The notes under the pieces: model-generated
Told to the model about the DNA's origin: nothing
What the model saw: only the letters and a program-made list of their open reading frames with translations
Databases searched by the model: none
NCBI RefSeq assembly: GCF_003202405.1
Contig: NZ_QJHL01000001.1
Span: 248,001-312,000 of the forward strand
Source of the DNA: Flavobacterium hydrophilum
GTDB lineage: Bacteria > Bacteroidota > Bacteroidia > Flavobacteriales > Flavobacteriaceae
DNA: 64,000 nucleotides
Direction of reading: 5' to 3'
Translations under genes and position numbers: made by a program
Shown here: piece by piece, positions 37,631-47,053 of the stretch
Layout: the number at the start of each line of letters is the position of its first letter
Numbering within the stretch: the first letter of the stretch is position 1

Positions 37631-38572
37631 TTATTTCTTTTGCAAAGGGCTAATGATTTGGACATTCTGAAAAACAATTGCTCCTTTTACCACGCCGGCA
37701 ATAGTGCTTCTTAAAGCATCAATAATTTGCATTTTTAATTCACTTTTCGGATAAATTAAGCTAACCTCACGTGCTGGTTTTGGCTCCTTGAAGTTACGCA
37801 GTTTTAGTTTGTCAGATTCCTTTAAATCCATAGTATGCAAATAAGGAAGTAATGTTGTGCCTAAGCCTTCATCAGCTAATTTTATCAGTGTTTCGAAACT
37901 TCCGCTTTGGATCTGGAAGTTGTTTTGTTCAATATCTGTCCCGTTTTTGCACAGGTTCAAAATACCATCTCTAAAACAGTGCCCGTCCTGTAAAAGCAAA
38001 ATTTCATTGATATTTAAATCAGAAACTTCAATTTCTTCTTTTTGAAAAACAGAATGATGCTCCGGAATATAAGCTACAAAAGGTTCAAAGTATAAAACAA
38101 TTTCCTTGATTTTCTCATCTTCAAGTGGTGTCGCGGCAATGGCAGCGTCCAAATGACCATTTTTTAATTTTACAATAATCTCATCTGTATTGAGCTCTTC
38201 AATCAAAAGCTTGACTTTTGGATATTTTTTTATAAAATTATTTAAAAACATTGGTAAAAGTGTAGGCATGATGGTTGGAATTATTCCCAAACGAAATTCA
38301 CCTCCAATAAAACCTTTTTGCTGCTCAACAATATCCTGAATACGATTTGCTTCGTTTACAATATTTTTAGCCTGATTTACAATTTTATGGCCAATATCAG
38401 TAAGCTGGATAGGTTTTTTGCTTCTGTCGAAAATTAAAATGCTGAGTTCTTCTTCAATTTTCTGAATCTGCATACTTAAAGTTGGCTGGGTAACGAAGCA
38501 TTTTTCTGCAGCAAGTGTAAAATTCTTATGTTCGGCTACTGCTAAAACATATTGCAATTGAGTAATAGTCAT
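37631..38572 (-). CDS. oxyR: OxyR, hydrogen-peroxide-sensing LysR-type regulator
   Basis: 313 residues. N-terminal LysR HTH (TQLQYVLAVAEHKNFTLAAE, then CFVTQPTLSMQIQKIEEEL). The sensor domain has the OxyR signature GHCFRDGILNLC: two cysteines nine residues apart, as in the redox pair of E. coli OxyR. On oxidation it should activate peroxide defence. The divergent neighbour is dps, a classical target, about 107 bases away. Confidence 0.92.
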   Translation of the reverse strand: MTITQLQYVLAVAEHKNFTLAAEKCFVTQPTLSMQIQKIEEELSILIFDRSKKPIQLTDIGHKIVNQAKNIVNEANRIQDIVEQQKGFIGGEFRLGIIPTIMPTLLPMFLNNFIKKYPKVKLLIEELNTDEIIVKLKNGHLDAAIAATPLEDEKIKEIVLYFEPFVAYIPEHHSVFQKEEIEVSDLNINEILLLQDGHCFRDGILNLCKNGTDIEQNNFQIQSGSFETLIKLADEGLGTTLLPYLHTMDLKESDKLKLRNFKEPKPAREVSLIYPKSELKMQIIDALRSTIAGVVKGAIVFQNVQIISPLQKK

Positions 38573-38643
38573 TTGATAGTATTTTGTGATGCAAAAATAA
38601 GAAAATATAATTTTTAACTATAATTTTTTCAAAGAAGTTATTT

Positions 38644-38651
38644 TAAATTTG
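38644..38651 (+). promoter_or_regulatory. Likely -7 element of the dps promoter
   Basis: TAAATTTG matches TANNTTTG, 28 bases before the ATG. No -33 TTTG at the right distance, consistent with a promoter needing an activator such as OxyR. Confidence 0.5.
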
Positions 38652-38679
38652 TAAAAAACATACTATAAAATTGAATAAA

Positions 38680-39159
38680 ATGAAAACAAATATTTTAGGG
38701 TTACCGGTTAAAGAATCAGAATTGTTAGTAAAAGAACTAAATGTTTTGCTTGCTAATTTTCAGGTTTACTATCAAAATTTGAGAGGAATTCATTGGAATA
38801 TCCGTGGAAAAAGATTCTTTGATTTACATGTGAAATTTGAAGAATTGTATACCGATTCGCAATTAAAAATCGATATGATAGCGGAAAGAGTTTTGACAAT
38901 TGGAGGAACTCCGTTACATACTTTTGAAGATTATATAAAGAATAATAAATTGACAGTTGGAAAAAATATCTCAAACGATGAAAAAGCGGTTCAGTTAATT
39001 GTGAATTCCCTTTCAGATTTATTGAAAATCGAACGTGAAATTTTGAATAAATCGAATGAAATTAACGATGAAGGCACGAATTCGATGATGAGTGACTTTA
39101 TTTCCGAGCAGGAAAAAACAATTTGGATGATGAATGCATGGCTTGATGAATCGCTGTAA
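38680..39159 (+). CDS. dps: Dps-type ferritin-like stress protein
   Basis: 159 residues from ATG 38680 (an in-frame TTG lies three codons upstream). Ferroxidase-site residues are visible: LRGIHWNIRGKRFFDLHVKF and ELYTDSQLKIDMIAERVLTI, with the His/Asp/Glu pattern shared between subunits. It oxidises and stores iron with peroxide and protects DNA. Adjacent and divergent to oxyR. Confidence 0.92.
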   Translation: MKTNILGLPVKESELLVKELNVLLANFQVYYQNLRGIHWNIRGKRFFDLHVKFEELYTDSQLKIDMIAERVLTIGGTPLHTFEDYIKNNKLTVGKNISNDEKAVQLIVNSLSDLLKIEREILNKSNEINDEGTNSMMSDFISEQEKTIWMMNAWLDESL

Positions 39160-39180
39160 TGAGTTGTATATTAGAAAAGT

Positions 39181-39218
39181 AAAAAGCAGAATATTTGTCC
39201 ATAAATATTCTGCTTTTT
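39181..39218 (+). terminator. Rho-independent terminator after dps
   Basis: AAAAAGCAGAATATTT pairs perfectly with AAATATTCTGCTTTTT, followed by T residues. Confidence 0.9.
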
Positions 39219-39292
39219 TATTTATGTTAAAATTCTATAAAAATTTTAACCAGTAGCTTTGATTTTATTTGTTTAACGCTATTTTTGTTTCG

Positions 39293-39574
39293 ATGAAACT
39301 ATTAGCCCGCATATTATTATTCATATTTATTGCTTTCTTATCGACCCCGACAATTGTTCAGGCGTTAAAGAAAAGCAATAGTGCGACTATGTCTTGTAGT
39401 TTTTCAGAAGAAGAGGTACATAAAGAGCTTAAATCTTTAGTACATCCTGTAGCATTGGAACATGAAGTTTTAATGACGGTATATATAGAGAAAAAAACGA
39501 TTATATCTGAAAATATTGTAAAACTGGACAATATTTCTCCGAGCATATTTGCTCCACCTCCCAACTTGGTATAA
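39293..39574 (+). CDS. Small secreted protein of unknown function
   Basis: 93 residues from ATG 39293. A signal peptide (LLARILLFIFIAFLSTPTIVQA) is followed by a short acidic mature part with one Cys (TMSCSFSEEEVHKE) and a proline-rich end (SPSIFAPPPNLV). I do not recognise a family. It lies 80 bases before the SulP carrier on the same strand, so it may share its transcript. The start with a Met just before the signal peptide is preferred to an upstream TTG. Confidence 0.6.
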   Translation: MKLLARILLFIFIAFLSTPTIVQALKKSNSATMSCSFSEEEVHKELKSLVHPVALEHEVLMTVYIEKKTIISENIVKLDNISPSIFAPPPNLV

Positions 39575-39654
39575 TACTTCCGATTATTTTAAACTAACTG
39601 TATTTGTAGTAAATACAGTAGATCTTTAATGTATCAATTTTTTAGTATTGTATT

Positions 39655-41304
39655 ATGTCAAAAAAAATTAATCTTTTTGCAAACCTTAAATCTGATTTTG
39701 CTTCAGGTTTAGTGGTTTTCTTGGTGGCTCTTCCATTGTGTTTAGGTATTGCAATGGCTTCCGGAGCACCGTTATTTTCTGGAATTATCGCAGGTGTTAT
39801 TGGAGGTATTGTGATAGGTTCTTTAAGTCAGTCTCATATTAGTGTATCTGGTCCTGCAGCTGGTTTGACAGCTATTATTTTAACAGCGATCACTGATTTT
39901 GGTGCCTTCGATGTATTTTTAATGTCTGTTTTTATTGCTGGATTAATTCAATTAGCATTGGGATTTTTAAAAGCCGGAAGTATTTCAAATTATTTTCCAA
40001 CAAATGTTATTGAAGGAATGTTAGCGGGTATTGGTATCATCATTATCCTAAAACAAATACCGCATGCATTTGGCTATGATGCGGATTTCGAAGGGGATCA
40101 GGCTTTTATCCAAAATGATGGAAGTAATTCATTTTCTTTTCTTTTTGATGTTGTGAATCACATTCACTTAGGTGCTGTAGTTATATCATTAATTTCACTC
40201 GTAGTTTTAATTTCGTGGGATAAAGTTCCGTTTTTAAAGAGATTAAAATTAGTGCCGGGCGCTTTGGTAGCAGTTATTCTGGGAGTTTTATTAAATGAAT
40301 TCTTTACAACGACAGGAAGTTCACTAGCCATCGCAAAGGAACATTTAGTTTCGTTGCCCGTCCCAAAATCTTTTGATGACTTTAAATCTATTATTATTAC
40401 GCCAAATTTTGGTGCAGTTACAAATCCTCAGGTTTGGGTTGTGGGTATAACAATTGCTATTGTAGCTTCTATAGAAACATTGTTGTGTATTGAGGCTTCT
40501 GACAGAATGGATGTGCAAAAGCGTTATACCGATACAAATGTTGAATTGAGAGCTCAGGGTATTGGTAACATGATCAGCTCACTTTTAGGAGGATTACCAA
40601 TGACATCTGTTGTTGTGAGATCATCTGCAAATAATAATGCAGGAGCAAAATCTAAAATGTCATCTATTATTCACGGTGTTCTTTTGTTAATCAGTGTTTT
40701 GTCAATTCCGGCAATTTTAAACAAGATTCCATTGGCAACTTTAGCAACTGTTTTAATTTTGGTGGGATATAAATTAGCAAAACCGGCAACTTTCATGCAT
40801 TTCTGGGAAAAGGGAAAATACCAATTTGTACCTTTTATAGCAACATTAGTCTTTGTTGTTGCTACAGATTTGCTGAAAGGTGTTGCGTTAGGAATTATAA
40901 TTAGTATCATTTTTGTTTTGAGAGGAAACTTAAAAAGAGCGTACATCTTCAAAAAAGAAGAATACGAAGATGGAGATATTATCCACATCGATTTAGCTCA
41001 GGAAGTATCATTTTTAAATAAAGCTGCCATCAAGCAAACATTAAGCGAAATTCCTGAAAACTCTAAAGTTATCATCAATGCACATGATACAGAATATATT
41101 GCACATGATGTGTTGGATTTAATTAGAGAATTTAAAGAAACACGTGCAATTGATGAAAATATCAAAGTAAAATTGAAAGGTTTTAAAGAAGCTTATGAAT
41201 TAGAAAATACTCCGGATAATAATAATCATGTTTCCATCGAACATTATTATGATGTAGCAAAGAGAGTGTTAGTGAAAAATGAATCAGCAAAAGAAAAATT
41301 TTAA
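39655..41304 (+). CDS. SulP family anion transporter with STAS domain
   Basis: 549 residues. A membrane part of 10-14 helices starts with SDFASGLVVFLVALPLCLGI. GPAAGLTAI is the SulP signature, and ASDRMDVQKRYTDTNVELRA (with the following AQG) is conserved at the end of the transport domain. The cytoplasmic STAS domain covers about residues 440-535. Pairing with carbonic anhydrase suggests bicarbonate uptake rather than sulphate (inference). Confidence 0.87.
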   Translation: MSKKINLFANLKSDFASGLVVFLVALPLCLGIAMASGAPLFSGIIAGVIGGIVIGSLSQSHISVSGPAAGLTAIILTAITDFGAFDVFLMSVFIAGLIQLALGFLKAGSISNYFPTNVIEGMLAGIGIIIILKQIPHAFGYDADFEGDQAFIQNDGSNSFSFLFDVVNHIHLGAVVISLISLVVLISWDKVPFLKRLKLVPGALVAVILGVLLNEFFTTTGSSLAIAKEHLVSLPVPKSFDDFKSIIITPNFGAVTNPQVWVVGITIAIVASIETLLCIEASDRMDVQKRYTDTNVELRAQGIGNMISSLLGGLPMTSVVVRSSANNNAGAKSKMSSIIHGVLLLISVLSIPAILNKIPLATLATVLILVGYKLAKPATFMHFWEKGKYQFVPFIATLVFVVATDLLKGVALGIIISIIFVLRGNLKRAYIFKKEEYEDGDIIHIDLAQEVSFLNKAAIKQTLSEIPENSKVIINAHDTEYIAHDVLDLIREFKETRAIDENIKVKLKGFKEAYELENTPDNNNHVSIEHYYDVAKRVLVKNESAKEKF

Positions 41305-41396
41305 AACAAAATAAATTAATTAAAGTATTTCTATGACATGGGAACTATCAAATTTTAGGTAACTTTACATAGAAATACCATTCAAAAAATAGAAAA

Positions 41397-42032
41397 ATGA
41401 GAGAATTTTATAAGCAATTATTAGAAAACAATAAAGTTTGGGTTGAAACATCATTGGCAAAAGATCCAAATTATTTTGCTGATTTGGCAAAAGGACAGTC
41501 TCCTCCGGTATTATGGATTGGATGTTCTGACAGCCGTGTTCCTGCAAATGAAATTATTGGAGCAAAACCGGGAGAGGTTTTTGTACACAGAAATATTGCC
41601 AACATGGTAGTACATTCAGATATGAATATGCTTAGTGTTTTAGATTATGCAGTAAACGTGTTAAAAATAAAACATGTTATTGTTTGTGGACATTACGGAT
41701 GTGGTGGTGTAAAAGCTGCAATGGGTAACCAATCTGTAGGTATTATCGATAACTGGCTTCGTCATATTAAGGATGAATACCGTTTGCATGATAAATATCT
41801 AAATTCAATTGAAGACGAAGAGGCACGTTTTAATGCTTTTGTTGAAATCAATGCTAAAGAACAGGTTTATAACCTTGCTAAGACTTCAATCGTTCAGGGA
41901 GCCTGGAAAAGTGGCCAGGACTTAATGCTTCACGGTTGGGTTTACGGATTAAATTCAGGTTTTGTAACCGATTTGAATGTAACAATAAGTTCAAATGAGG
42001 AACTGGATCAGGTTTATCAATTAGATCTTTAA
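41397..42032 (+). CDS. can: Beta-class carbonic anhydrase
   Basis: 211 residues. Zinc ligands and active-site dyad lie in WIGCSDSRVPANEI (Cys, Asp, Arg) and IVCGHYGCGGVKAAM (His, Cys). It interconverts carbon dioxide and bicarbonate in the cytoplasm. Downstream of a SulP carrier in the same direction, an arrangement known for SulP-linked bicarbonate supply. Confidence 0.95.
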   Translation: MREFYKQLLENNKVWVETSLAKDPNYFADLAKGQSPPVLWIGCSDSRVPANEIIGAKPGEVFVHRNIANMVVHSDMNMLSVLDYAVNVLKIKHVIVCGHYGCGGVKAAMGNQSVGIIDNWLRHIKDEYRLHDKYLNSIEDEEARFNAFVEINAKEQVYNLAKTSIVQGAWKSGQDLMLHGWVYGLNSGFVTDLNVTISSNEELDQVYQLDL

Positions 42033-42040
42033 TCAAACAT

Positions 42041-42074
42041 AAAAAAAATCGCTCTGAAAAGAGCGATTTTTTTT
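42041..42074. terminator. Bidirectional terminator after the carbonic anhydrase gene
   Basis: An A-rich arm ending ATCGCTCT pairs with AGAGCGAT and a T-run, with a GAAA loop. It separates convergent genes. Confidence 0.9.
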
Positions 42075-43275
42075 ATTCGTTTTCATCCAGATTTTCATTA
42101 AAAGCAGATGGTAGCATTGTTGGAATAAACTTTATTAAAATCGGCAGTAATAAACTTCCGCCGGGAAGTAAAAAGATCGTCAGTGACGGAATTGTTTTAC
42201 AGATGTCTAAAAGCTGTTTTTTTACTTTTTTCTTTTCTTTTGCATCTAAATCCCTGGTTGTAGAATAAGCCAGAAGAATCATTAATTCTTTACTCTGAAC
42301 AATTTCCTTAACCAGTCTGTTTTTGTTTCTAATAATCAATTTTACGACCGAATGTGTCATCTGATCATAAAAGTGTTTTACCGGATTTGAATAATTGAAA
42401 TAAGGAATTTTGTTTTTATGAGTGGTTATAAATGTATGAGTCGTTTCGATACTATTTGTTACAAATTCATCCGAAACCTCCATCATGGAGCCTAACGAAT
42501 ATAAAAAATAAGCTTCTTCATTTTCGACAACACCATCACTCCATAAAGCCATTCCCGCCATGTCGATTAAATAATACTGCTCCAATTTATTGCTAAAATG
42601 GCTGAGTGGTAAAGTTTCTAAAGTATCAACAGTAACTTTTGAAAATTTAGAATAGCGTATTGAAGCTTCAAAAAGTTTAATTAATAAGTCGTCATGCTGT
42701 GATTTGACAGTTTTTGTTTTTAACGCAAGTCCAACAATTCCTAAAACAGTTTCTTCAATTCGCTTGAGATATTTTTCCGGAATTGCACCATGTTCTAAAT
42801 ATTGTCTAAAAGCCAGAACATCTATAAATAACAAGGCATTCGTTACGAGATGAGAAAAGTTTTTACTAATAATGCTGTCATTAGTTTGTACTCTCTGATC
42901 AATTATATTTTCTAACGATAATGAAGGTGTGTCTTTTGGAAGTAAAATTTTAAACAAATTAAACCCTTCTGGATTCATTTCGTTATAGAATTTTAGAACT
43001 TCGGAAATAAAGTTATGGGGTTCAGAATTTCTTTTTTCCAAACAAAATACATGATACAAAGTGTTGAGTAAGGCAATTTTTGAAATCTCGGTCTTGAACC
43101 AGCCTTTTATATGGATTGGAATTTTAGAATCAATAGAAATGATATGACCGTAAATAAAACCAGTTTCTCTGACTTTATAGTAAAAGGAATCCGTAGTTTC
43201 AAAAGGAATAGCTTCTGAAAACTTTTGTTCGCTAAAAAACTTATCTATCCAGCCTGGTGCCGATGGGTTAATCAT
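42073..43275 (-). CDS. LETM1-related protein of unknown function
   Basis: 400 residues, largely helical and soluble except for a hydrophobic C-terminal stretch (IPSLTIFLLPGGSLLLPILI) that resembles the LETM1 core segment before the final acidic tail. In Flavobacteriia such proteins are annotated as LETM1-related, biofilm-associated. The middle region has a TerB-like look (LIDMAGMALWSDGVVENEEA followed by YFLYSLGSMM), with an Asp/Glu-rich loop. No operon partner. The family label is moderately sure; the function is not known. Confidence 0.65.
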   Translation of the reverse strand: MINPSAPGWIDKFFSEQKFSEAIPFETTDSFYYKVRETGFIYGHIISIDSKIPIHIKGWFKTEISKIALLNTLYHVFCLEKRNSEPHNFISEVLKFYNEMNPEGFNLFKILLPKDTPSLSLENIIDQRVQTNDSIISKNFSHLVTNALLFIDVLAFRQYLEHGAIPEKYLKRIEETVLGIVGLALKTKTVKSQHDDLLIKLFEASIRYSKFSKVTVDTLETLPLSHFSNKLEQYYLIDMAGMALWSDGVVENEEAYFLYSLGSMMEVSDEFVTNSIETTHTFITTHKNKIPYFNYSNPVKHFYDQMTHSVVKLIIRNKNRLVKEIVQSKELMILLAYSTTRDLDAKEKKKVKKQLLDICKTIPSLTIFLLPGGSLLLPILIKFIPTMLPSAFNENLDENE

Positions 43276-43382
43276 TAACTTTAGTTTGAGGATACAAAGC
43301 TATATCTTTTTCTTGTGCTAAGATTAATTTTTAAATGAAATAACCACTAGATTTTGTGAAAAATAGTGGTTATTAAGTTTTA

Positions 43383-43910
43383 TTATTTAATGATTCCTGC
43401 ACAGGCTACGCGACCACCTGCATTTCCGGTTGGTTGTGTTGTAAAATCATCAGCTCCCTGATGAACAATCAATCCTTTTCCTAAGATGTTTTTTGTTTCG
43501 TCATCACCGCCAATGGCCCATTCGTCTGTAGTCAAAGTGATAGTTCCGTTTCCTTTAGCATCAGCAGTGAAATTTCCAATATCACCTTTATGATATTCGC
43601 CAACTCCCCATTTACCATGTTTTTTGAAAGTTGGGTTCCAGTGTCCGCCAGCAGAACTTCCGTCAGCAGCAGTACAATCTGATTTTTCATGAATGTGGAT
43701 AGCATGAACTCCCGGCTGTAAACCTGCTATTTTTGCTGTAAAAGTTACTTTGCCATTTTTTTCTGTAAAAGTAGCAGTTCCCGTAACGGTACTATTGCTT
43801 TTTGGTTCTAAATTTATGGTTAAAGTTTTAGCATCGTTTGATTTTGTACTGGTCTTACAACCAATTATTAAGGCAGTAATTATAGCGAAGGAAGCAATTA
43901 TTTTTTTCAT
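43383..43910 (-). CDS. sodC: Cu-Zn superoxide dismutase, lipoprotein
   Basis: 175 residues with lipobox ITALIIGC. Metal-binding blocks: HAIHIHEKSDCTAADGSSAG then GHWNP, and the C-terminal GLIVHQGADDF and GNAGGRVACAGII, with the conserved Arg and the disulphide cysteines. It removes superoxide in the periplasm or at the outer membrane. Monocistronic. Confidence 0.93.
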   Translation of the reverse strand: MKKIIASFAIITALIIGCKTSTKSNDAKTLTINLEPKSNSTVTGTATFTEKNGKVTFTAKIAGLQPGVHAIHIHEKSDCTAADGSSAGGHWNPTFKKHGKWGVGEYHKGDIGNFTADAKGNGTITLTTDEWAIGGDDETKNILGKGLIVHQGADDFTTQPTGNAGGRVACAGIIK

Positions 43911-44126
43911 ATGTCAGGCTTTTTAAATTATTGATTAAGTAAATTTAACATAAAACAGACGATATTGTTTAAGGATTTACGTTAAAAAAATCTAAAACTA
44001 TTGGTTGTGATTTGATTCACTTTAAATACAAAACTCAAAAATATTATGTAAATTCGTATAGGTTTTTAATGAAAAAAAAGCTTCTTCCTTTGTTTCTAAT
44101 TCATTAATATTTAAAATTTTAAGATT

Positions 44127-44561
44127 ATGATTAAGAATATTTTTATACTTATTTTATTTAGTTTCCTGTTAACTTCCTGTAATGTTTTCAAATGTAAAAA
44201 AAAGGATGCAGTTTCTAAGCTTGAAGGAGCATGGGAACTCACTTACATTACCGGTCCAAGAATCGCATTTGAGGGTTTGTATCCAAATAAAAAGCCCAAT
44301 ATAAATTTCAATACAAAAGAAAATGTGGTTTCCGGAAACAATAGTTGTAATTCTTATACAGGCAAACTTGAGGTGAAAGAAAACAAAATTGACTTTACAG
44401 GTCCTATGGTGTCAACAAAAATGATGTGTTTAGATGGTCAGGGTGAACAGGTTTTTATGAATACATTATCAAAAGTAACTTCTTATACTATTTCTGATGA
44501 TGGTAAAACGCTAAATCTTATTTCAGGAGATATTGAGACTATGCGTTTCAATAAAAAATAA
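44127..44561 (+). CDS. META-domain (HslJ-like) lipoprotein
   Basis: 144 residues with lipobox SFLLTSC. The META domain runs from KLEGAWELTYITG, through NSCNSYTGKLEVKENKIDFT to the STKMMCLDGQGEQVFMNTLS helix that is typical of the family. Homologues (HslJ) are linked to heat and novobiocin response; molecular role unknown. 33 bases upstream of the DUF4251 gene and probably co-transcribed with it. Confidence 0.8.
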   Translation: MIKNIFILILFSFLLTSCNVFKCKKKDAVSKLEGAWELTYITGPRIAFEGLYPNKKPNINFNTKENVVSGNNSCNSYTGKLEVKENKIDFTGPMVSTKMMCLDGQGEQVFMNTLSKVTSYTISDDGKTLNLISGDIETMRFNKK

Positions 44562-44594
44562 TTTTTCTTTTTTACAGTAATTAATATTTATTCC

Positions 44595-45119
44595 ATGAAA
44601 AGTAAATTCCTCATTTTAGTAATGATATCATGCTTTTTAAGTTGTACAATTTTGGCACAGGATAAAAATAAGAAACAACTGAAAGCGGAAAGAGAATTAC
44701 AAAAACAGAAAGAAATACAAACTTTAATTGATTCTAAAAATTTTGTTTTTGAAGTGCAAAAAGTTATTCCGCAAGGTGGAAGAATTCTCAACTTAGATTT
44801 TAATGGTTATTTCTTAAAATTCAATGAAACCAAAACAATAAGTGATTTGCCTTTTTTTGGCCGTGCGTTTAGAGTTCCTTATGGAGGAGGCGACGGAGGA
44901 ATTAAATTTGAAGGTATTCCTGAGGATATACAGATTAAAAAAGACAAAAAATCTTATACTATAAAAGCAGTTGTAAAAGGGAAAGATGATGTTTACAATC
45001 TTTTCTTTACTGTTTTTTTTAATGGAGGAGCATCTCTTTCAGTCAATAGTAATAACAGGGCATCGATTTCTTATGATGGGGAAATTGAGGCGCCAAAACC
45101 TGAGGAAGTTAAAAAGTAG
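44595..45119 (+). CDS. DUF4251 secreted protein
   Basis: 174 residues with signal peptide (LVMISCFLSCTILAQ). After a charged helix (KKQLKAERELQKQKEIQTLI) comes a beta-rich domain with FNGYFLKFNETKTISDLPFF, GRAFRVPYGGGDGG and YNLFFTVFFNGGASLSVNSN, the DUF4251 pattern common in Bacteroidota. Function unknown; envelope location likely. A strong terminator follows. Confidence 0.75.
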   Translation: MKSKFLILVMISCFLSCTILAQDKNKKQLKAERELQKQKEIQTLIDSKNFVFEVQKVIPQGGRILNLDFNGYFLKFNETKTISDLPFFGRAFRVPYGGGDGGIKFEGIPEDIQIKKDKKSYTIKAVVKGKDDVYNLFFTVFFNGGASLSVNSNNRASISYDGEIEAPKPEEVKK

Positions 45120-45146
45120 AGTTAGTAGTTTTGGTAAAAAAAAATA

Positions 45147-45180
45147 AAAGCCGCATTTGTTTCGGGACAAATGCGGCTTT
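45147..45180. terminator. Terminator between DUF4251 and acyl-CoA dehydrogenase genes
   Basis: AAAGCCGCATTTGT pairs perfectly over 14 bp with ACAAATGCGGCTTT across a 6-base loop, between convergent genes. The T-run is short on the plus strand; an A-run upstream serves the minus strand. Confidence 0.85.
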
Positions 45181-45212
45181 AACAAATTAAAAGCTAAAAA
45201 ACTATTTTTGAA

Positions 45213-47003
45213 TTAGAAGCAGTATGAATTTTCTGCAACTAATTTTTCTGCGATTTTTTCTCTTAGCGCTACTACGTTTGGCAGATTGGTGTATTTTGTA
45301 AAACGTTTTAATCCCATTAACATCATACGTTGTTCGTCACCTTCAGCGAAAGAAGCGATTCCTTCTTTTCCTCTTGAGTTTACGATATCTACTGCTTTAT
45401 ATAAGTATAATTTTGCCATAGCAATTTGCTCTTGTGCTTTATCTTCACCTTCTTTCTTCGCTAATTTTTCAGTTCTAAGAATAGTACTTTCAGCCATGTA
45501 GATTTCGATTAAGATATCAGAAGCAGCCATTAATAATTGTTGGTGAGAATCTAAATCCGGTCCGTATTTTTGAACAGCACTTCCTGCAACCATTAAGAAA
45601 ACTTTTTTCAGGTTAGCAACGATTCCTTTTTCTTCTGCAAATAATTCAGAGAAATCCGGAGTATCAAAAGAAGGAATTCCCATTAATTCTTCCTGAACTT
45701 TCATTGCAGGACCTAATAAATCAACGTGACCTTTCATTGCTTTTTTGATCAGCATACCTACAGAAAGCATTCTGTTGATCTCGTTTGTTCCTTCGTAAAT
45801 ACGAGCGATACGGGCATCTCTCCATGCACTTTCCATTGGAGTGTCTTCAGAGAATCCCATTCCGCCAAAAATCTGAATTCCTTCATCAGCACAGTTTTGA
45901 ACATCTTCAGAAACCGCTACCTTCAATATTGAACATTCAATAGCGTATTCTTCGACACCTTTTAATTCTGATTCCTGATGACTTGTTCCTTCTGCTTCAC
46001 GAGCAGCGATTCTGTCTTCAATGTCTTTTGCAGCACGGTAAGAAGCACTTTCTCCAGCGTAAGCGCTAGTTGCCATTTCAGCTAATTTAGAACGAATAGC
46101 TCCAAAAGATGAAATAGAAGTATTGAACTGAATTCTTTCGTTCGCATATTTTACAGCTCCTGTAGTAACTCTTCTTTGAGCATCAAGACAAGCAGCTGCC
46201 AATTTAATACGACCAACATTTAAAGCATTCATTGCAATTTTAAAACCGTTTCCTCTTTCAGACAACATGTTTTCAACAGGAACTTTTGTTTCGTTGAAAA
46301 AAACCTGACGAGTAGAGGAAGCTCTGATTCCTAATTTATGTTCTTCTTCATTCATAGAAATTCCGTTAGACGGATCGTTTTCTACGATGAAACCTGTAAT
46401 GTTTTTATCATCTCCAATACGGGCAAAAACGATGAATAAACTGCAGAAACCTGCATTCGAAATCCACATTTTTTGACCAGTAATTGAGTAGTATTTTCCA
46501 TCTTCAGATAAAACAGCTTTTGTTTTTCCTGAGTTCGCATCAGATCCTGCTCCTGGCTCAGTTAAACAGTAAGCACCAAACCATTCTCCAGAAGCTAATT
46601 TCGGAACATATTTTTTCTTTTGTTCCTCAGTTCCATAAAGTGTAATTGGCATAGTTCCAATTCCGGTATGAGCACCAAAAGCAGTAGAGAAAGATCCTGT
46701 AGCACCAGAAATATAATCGCAAACCAACATGGTAGAAACAAATCCCATTCCTAATCCGCCGTATTCTTCCGGAACCGCAACTCCTAAAAGTCCCAATTCA
46801 CCTGCTTTACGCATACTTTCTTCTGTAAAAGCGTAATCTTTGTTCTCGAAGCGATTTTTGTTAGGCCAAATTTCTTTGTCAACAAACTCCTTTACAGAGT
46901 CACGCATCATTACTTGCTCTTCTGAGAAATCTTCAGGTGTAAAGATATCCTCGCACTTTGTTTCTTTAACTAGGAATTGACCTCCTCTTGTTTTGTCGCT
47001 CAT
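45213..47003 (-). CDS. Acyl-CoA dehydrogenase
   Basis: 596 residues. Family blocks: YCLTEPGAGSDANSGKTKAV (FAD/substrate site), KMWISNAGFCSLFIVFARIG, and RIYEGTNEINRMLSVGML with the catalytic Glu of YEGTNEI. The C-terminal extension of about 150 residues matches the long dehydrogenases of Bacteroidota. It starts beta-oxidation of acyl-CoAs, passing electrons to ETF. Last gene in the minus-strand beta-oxidation cluster. Confidence 0.9.
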   Translation of the reverse strand: MSDKTRGGQFLVKETKCEDIFTPEDFSEEQVMMRDSVKEFVDKEIWPNKNRFENKDYAFTEESMRKAGELGLLGVAVPEEYGGLGMGFVSTMLVCDYISGATGSFSTAFGAHTGIGTMPITLYGTEEQKKKYVPKLASGEWFGAYCLTEPGAGSDANSGKTKAVLSEDGKYYSITGQKMWISNAGFCSLFIVFARIGDDKNITGFIVENDPSNGISMNEEEHKLGIRASSTRQVFFNETKVPVENMLSERGNGFKIAMNALNVGRIKLAAACLDAQRRVTTGAVKYANERIQFNTSISSFGAIRSKLAEMATSAYAGESASYRAAKDIEDRIAAREAEGTSHQESELKGVEEYAIECSILKVAVSEDVQNCADEGIQIFGGMGFSEDTPMESAWRDARIARIYEGTNEINRMLSVGMLIKKAMKGHVDLLGPAMKVQEELMGIPSFDTPDFSELFAEEKGIVANLKKVFLMVAGSAVQKYGPDLDSHQQLLMAASDILIEIYMAESTILRTEKLAKKEGEDKAQEQIAMAKLYLYKAVDIVNSRGKEGIASFAEGDEQRMMLMGLKRFTKYTNLPNVVALREKIAEKLVAENSYCF

Positions 47004-47053
47004 GACTTTATTATTTTAAATTTTGAATTATAAATTTTAAATTATTTTACTTC

